Shown one piece after another: positions 7,706 to 8,956 of a stretch of DNA of 8,956 bases; positions within the stretch are counted from its first letter, which is position 1; the number at the start of each line of letters is the position of its first letter. The stretch spans positions 1 through 8,956 of the forward strand of contig JBKHXN010000055.1 in NCBI GenBank assembly GCA_046565985.1. The letters run 5' to 3'. The notes under the pieces were generated by a model that was given only the letters and a program-made list of their open reading frames with translations, did no database searches and was not told where the DNA came from. A program made the translations under genes and the position numbers. This stretch comes from Polycyclovorans sp046565985 (lineage in GTDB: Bacteria > Pseudomonadota > Gammaproteobacteria > Nevskiales > Nevskiaceae).

Positions 7706-7754
7706 TACCGGCGGGGCGGCGCGAACGGCAACGCGCACGCCCCGCACGGCGGTA
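7706..7754 (+). other. Long GC-rich stem-loop in the DUF1329 to YCF48 spacer
   Basis: Two bases after the DUF1329 stop codon the sequence can fold into a long stem. GCGGGGCG (7711-7718) pairs with CGCCCCGC (7738-7745). It continues inward as GCGCG (7719-7723) with CGCGC (7732-7736) past one bulged A, and outward as TACCG (7706-7710) with CGGTA (7750-7754) past a 4-base bulge. The loop is AACGGCAA (7724-7731). In total 18 pairs form. No T-tract follows, so it is not a textbook intrinsic terminator. In this position it could protect the 3' end of the upstream messages or lower read-through into the downstream genes. Confidence 0.65.
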
Positions 7755-7822
7755 CCCAAGATCATCTGTTCCACCACCACCATCACTACAACAGCAGTGT
7801 GCCGCTGTGCATGCTGTCATTC

Positions 7823-7828
7823 CGGGAG
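7823..7828 (+). promoter_or_regulatory. Ribosome-binding site that fixes the YCF48-like gene start
   Basis: CGGGAG ends 8 bases before the ATG at 7837. This favours that start over the in-frame GTG at 7807, which has no comparable site and would put ten extra residues before the signal peptide. Confidence 0.6.
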
Positions 7829-7836
7829 TGCGTGAC

Positions 7837-8808
7837 ATGAGGCGATACCCGAAAGGCGTTCCAACCCTGCTCTGCGTGCTGACGCTGCTGTCAGCCGGCA
7901 GTGTGTTTGCACAGGACGAGGAGGCCGCCGCGCCGGTCAAGCCGCGCCCGGCGGAGATGATGCCGCTGGCGTCCAAGTCCCTGCTGCTGGACGTGACCAA
8001 TACCGGCGAACGCCTGGTCGCCGTGGGCGACCGCGGGCATATCCTGCTTTCGGCCAACGGCAACGACTGGGCGCAGGCCCCGGTGCCGGTGCGCGCGCCG
8101 CTCACCGCCGTGCAGTTCGTGGATGCCCAGAACGGCTGGGTGGTGGGGCATGATGCCACCATCCTGCGTACGCAGGACGGCGGCCAGACCTGGGTCCTGC
8201 AGAACTTCGAGCCGGAGCTGGAATACCCCTTCCTCGACGTGCTGTTCCTCGACACCGAGCGCGGCTTTGCCGTGGGCGCCTACGGCCTGATGTACCAGAC
8301 CTTCGACGGCGGAGACTCCTGGAGCGAGGTGGACGCTCCTGCGATCCGGGACGAGGAGGTGCACTTCAATTCGATCACCCGCCTGGCCGACGGCCAGCTG
8401 TTCATCGCCGGCGAGATGGGTATGCTCGGCGTCTCTGCCGACCAGGGCCAGACCTGGGAACGCCTGGAGTCCCCCTACGAGAGCTCCTTCTTCGGAGCGC
8501 TGCCGATGGGCAACTCCGGGGCCCTCATCTACGGCCTGCGCGGTACGGTCTATACCGCAACCGATGTGCGCGGAGAGTGGACCGAATTGCAGACCGGCAC
8601 CGTGGCCACCATGTTCGGCGGTACCACACTGCCCGACGGGCGCATGGCGCTGGTCGGCCTCAACGGCACCGTGATCCTCACCGATGGCATCCGTCCGCCG
8701 CAGGTGGTCAAGACGCCTACCGGCACGCCGCTGTCGGCGGTGATCAGCTTTGGCGACGCGATGCTGGCCGTGGGTGAATCCGGCGTGCAGCGCGCTGCCT
8801 TCCAGTAA
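7837..8808 (+). CDS. Exported YCF48/Hcf136-like beta-propeller protein
   Basis: The product has 323 residues with a signal peptide MRRYPKGV followed by a hydrophobic core, and a cleavage site SVFA|QDEE after residue 25. The mature part consists of seven recurring units of the type (A/V)VG..G.I..T.DGG.TW, at residues 62-78, 102-119, 145-162, 190-207, 231-248, 272-284 and 311-322. Units two to four carry clear BNR/Asp-box-like ends (TQDGGQTW, TFDGGDSW, SADQGQTW). This is the pattern of the YCF48 (photosynthesis system II assembly factor) family, which forms a seven-bladed propeller in plastids and cyanobacteria. Nothing here suggests photosynthesis; in proteobacteria such proteins often stand beside RND-type exporter genes. 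The likely place is the periplasm, perhaps as a scaffold or accessory of the exporter encoded next, 44 bases downstream. It follows DUF1329 after 132 bases containing the strong hairpin. Its precise role is unknown. Confidence 0.85.
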   Translation: MRRYPKGVPTLLCVLTLLSAGSVFAQDEEAAAPVKPRPAEMMPLASKSLLLDVTNTGERLVAVGDRGHILLSANGNDWAQAPVPVRAPLTAVQFVDAQNGWVVGHDATILRTQDGGQTWVLQNFEPELEYPFLDVLFLDTERGFAVGAYGLMYQTFDGGDSWSEVDAPAIRDEEVHFNSITRLADGQLFIAGEMGMLGVSADQGQTWERLESPYESSFFGALPMGNSGALIYGLRGTVYTATDVRGEWTELQTGTVATMFGGTTLPDGRMALVGLNGTVILTDGIRPPQVVKTPTGTPLSAVISFGDAMLAVGESGVQRAAFQ

Positions 8809-8852
8809 GACCTTTCTTGCACCAGACCTAACAAGAGATCAAGGGGAGATTC

Positions 8853-8956
8853 ATGGCAGCTCCATCCAGCGCACCCGCCGGCGGCATGCAGGAAAAAATT
8901 CTCGCAGTCGTCGAGCCCATCATCTACGGCAAGCGCAAGCTGATGCTCATCATCCT
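8853..8956 (+). CDS. N-terminus of a probable RND/MMPL-type transporter, cut by window edge
   Basis: Only 34 complete codons are visible. The start ATG at 8853 is preceded by a strong ribosome-binding site, AAGGGGAG at 8841-8848. The protein begins with a short Ala/Ser/Pro-rich lead, then QEKILAVVEPIIYGKRKLML and a hydrophobic run IIL at the edge. An amphipathic segment, a Lys/Arg cluster and then the first membrane helix resemble the start of RND-superfamily (MMPL-like) exporters. These are the usual next gene after DUF1302, DUF1329 and YCF48-like genes. With so little sequence the call rests mainly on gene order. If correct, it would be a large inner-membrane protein driven by the proton gradient that moves a hydrophobic substrate or lipid out of the membrane. 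Confidence 0.6.
   Translation, partial: MAAPSSAPAGGMQEKILAVVEPIIYGKRKLMLII

Noticed and set aside
6322..7731. 469-codon minus-strand frame
   Set aside because: Antisense to the DUF1329 gene, with the same shadow-frame composition and no recognisable domain.
7774..7800. CCACCACCACCATCACTACAAC run before the YCF48-like gene, looking like a His-tag or triplet repeat
   Set aside because: It is a short imperfect run in untranslated spacer, not in frame with a gene, and too short to count as a tandem repeat.

Overview
The window is high-GC, densely coding bacterial DNA with the gene style of a Gammaproteobacterium. The divergent pair bamD / rluD-pgeF near the left end is the arrangement known from E. 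coli and many relatives. The second half is an envelope-transport cassette common in GC-rich marine, hydrocarbon-associated and steroid-degrading proteobacteria. The genus cannot be fixed from this sequence. No tRNA, rRNA, IS element, CRISPR array or prophage gene was seen.

Left part (1-3777), housekeeping genes. The 3' two thirds of a glutamine-dependent NAD+ synthetase gene (nadE, + strand, cut by the window edge) converges on bamD (- strand), with only 4 bases between the stop codons. bamD encodes the lipoprotein subunit of the BAM outer-membrane assembly machine. Its start lies 39 bases from the divergent start of rluD (23S rRNA pseudouridine synthase). rluD is translationally coupled, by overlapping stop and start codons, to pgeF (YfiH, laccase-domain protein). 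PgeF carries an unusual C-terminal tail.

Middle (3778-4023). A 246-base gap holds a strong dyad (3791-3832) close after pgeF and a weak ribosome-binding site for the next gene. No convincing sigma-70 promoter stands out.

Right part (4024-8956), a four-gene co-directional cassette. It encodes a DUF1302 protein (predicted outer-membrane beta-barrel with signal peptide and C-terminal Phe), a DUF1329 protein (predicted exported, LolB-like lipid-carrier fold family), a YCF48/Hcf136-like exported beta-propeller with seven visible repeats, and the first 34 codons of a protein that looks like an RND/MMPL-type inner-membrane exporter. A long GC-rich hairpin sits directly after the DUF1329 stop codon. 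Together the four products could span inner membrane, periplasm and outer membrane, so the cassette reads as a hydrophobic-substrate or lipid trafficking system. The substrate is not revealed here. This cassette is the most interesting part of the window. Its families recur together in other genomes, but to my knowledge their mechanism is poorly defined.
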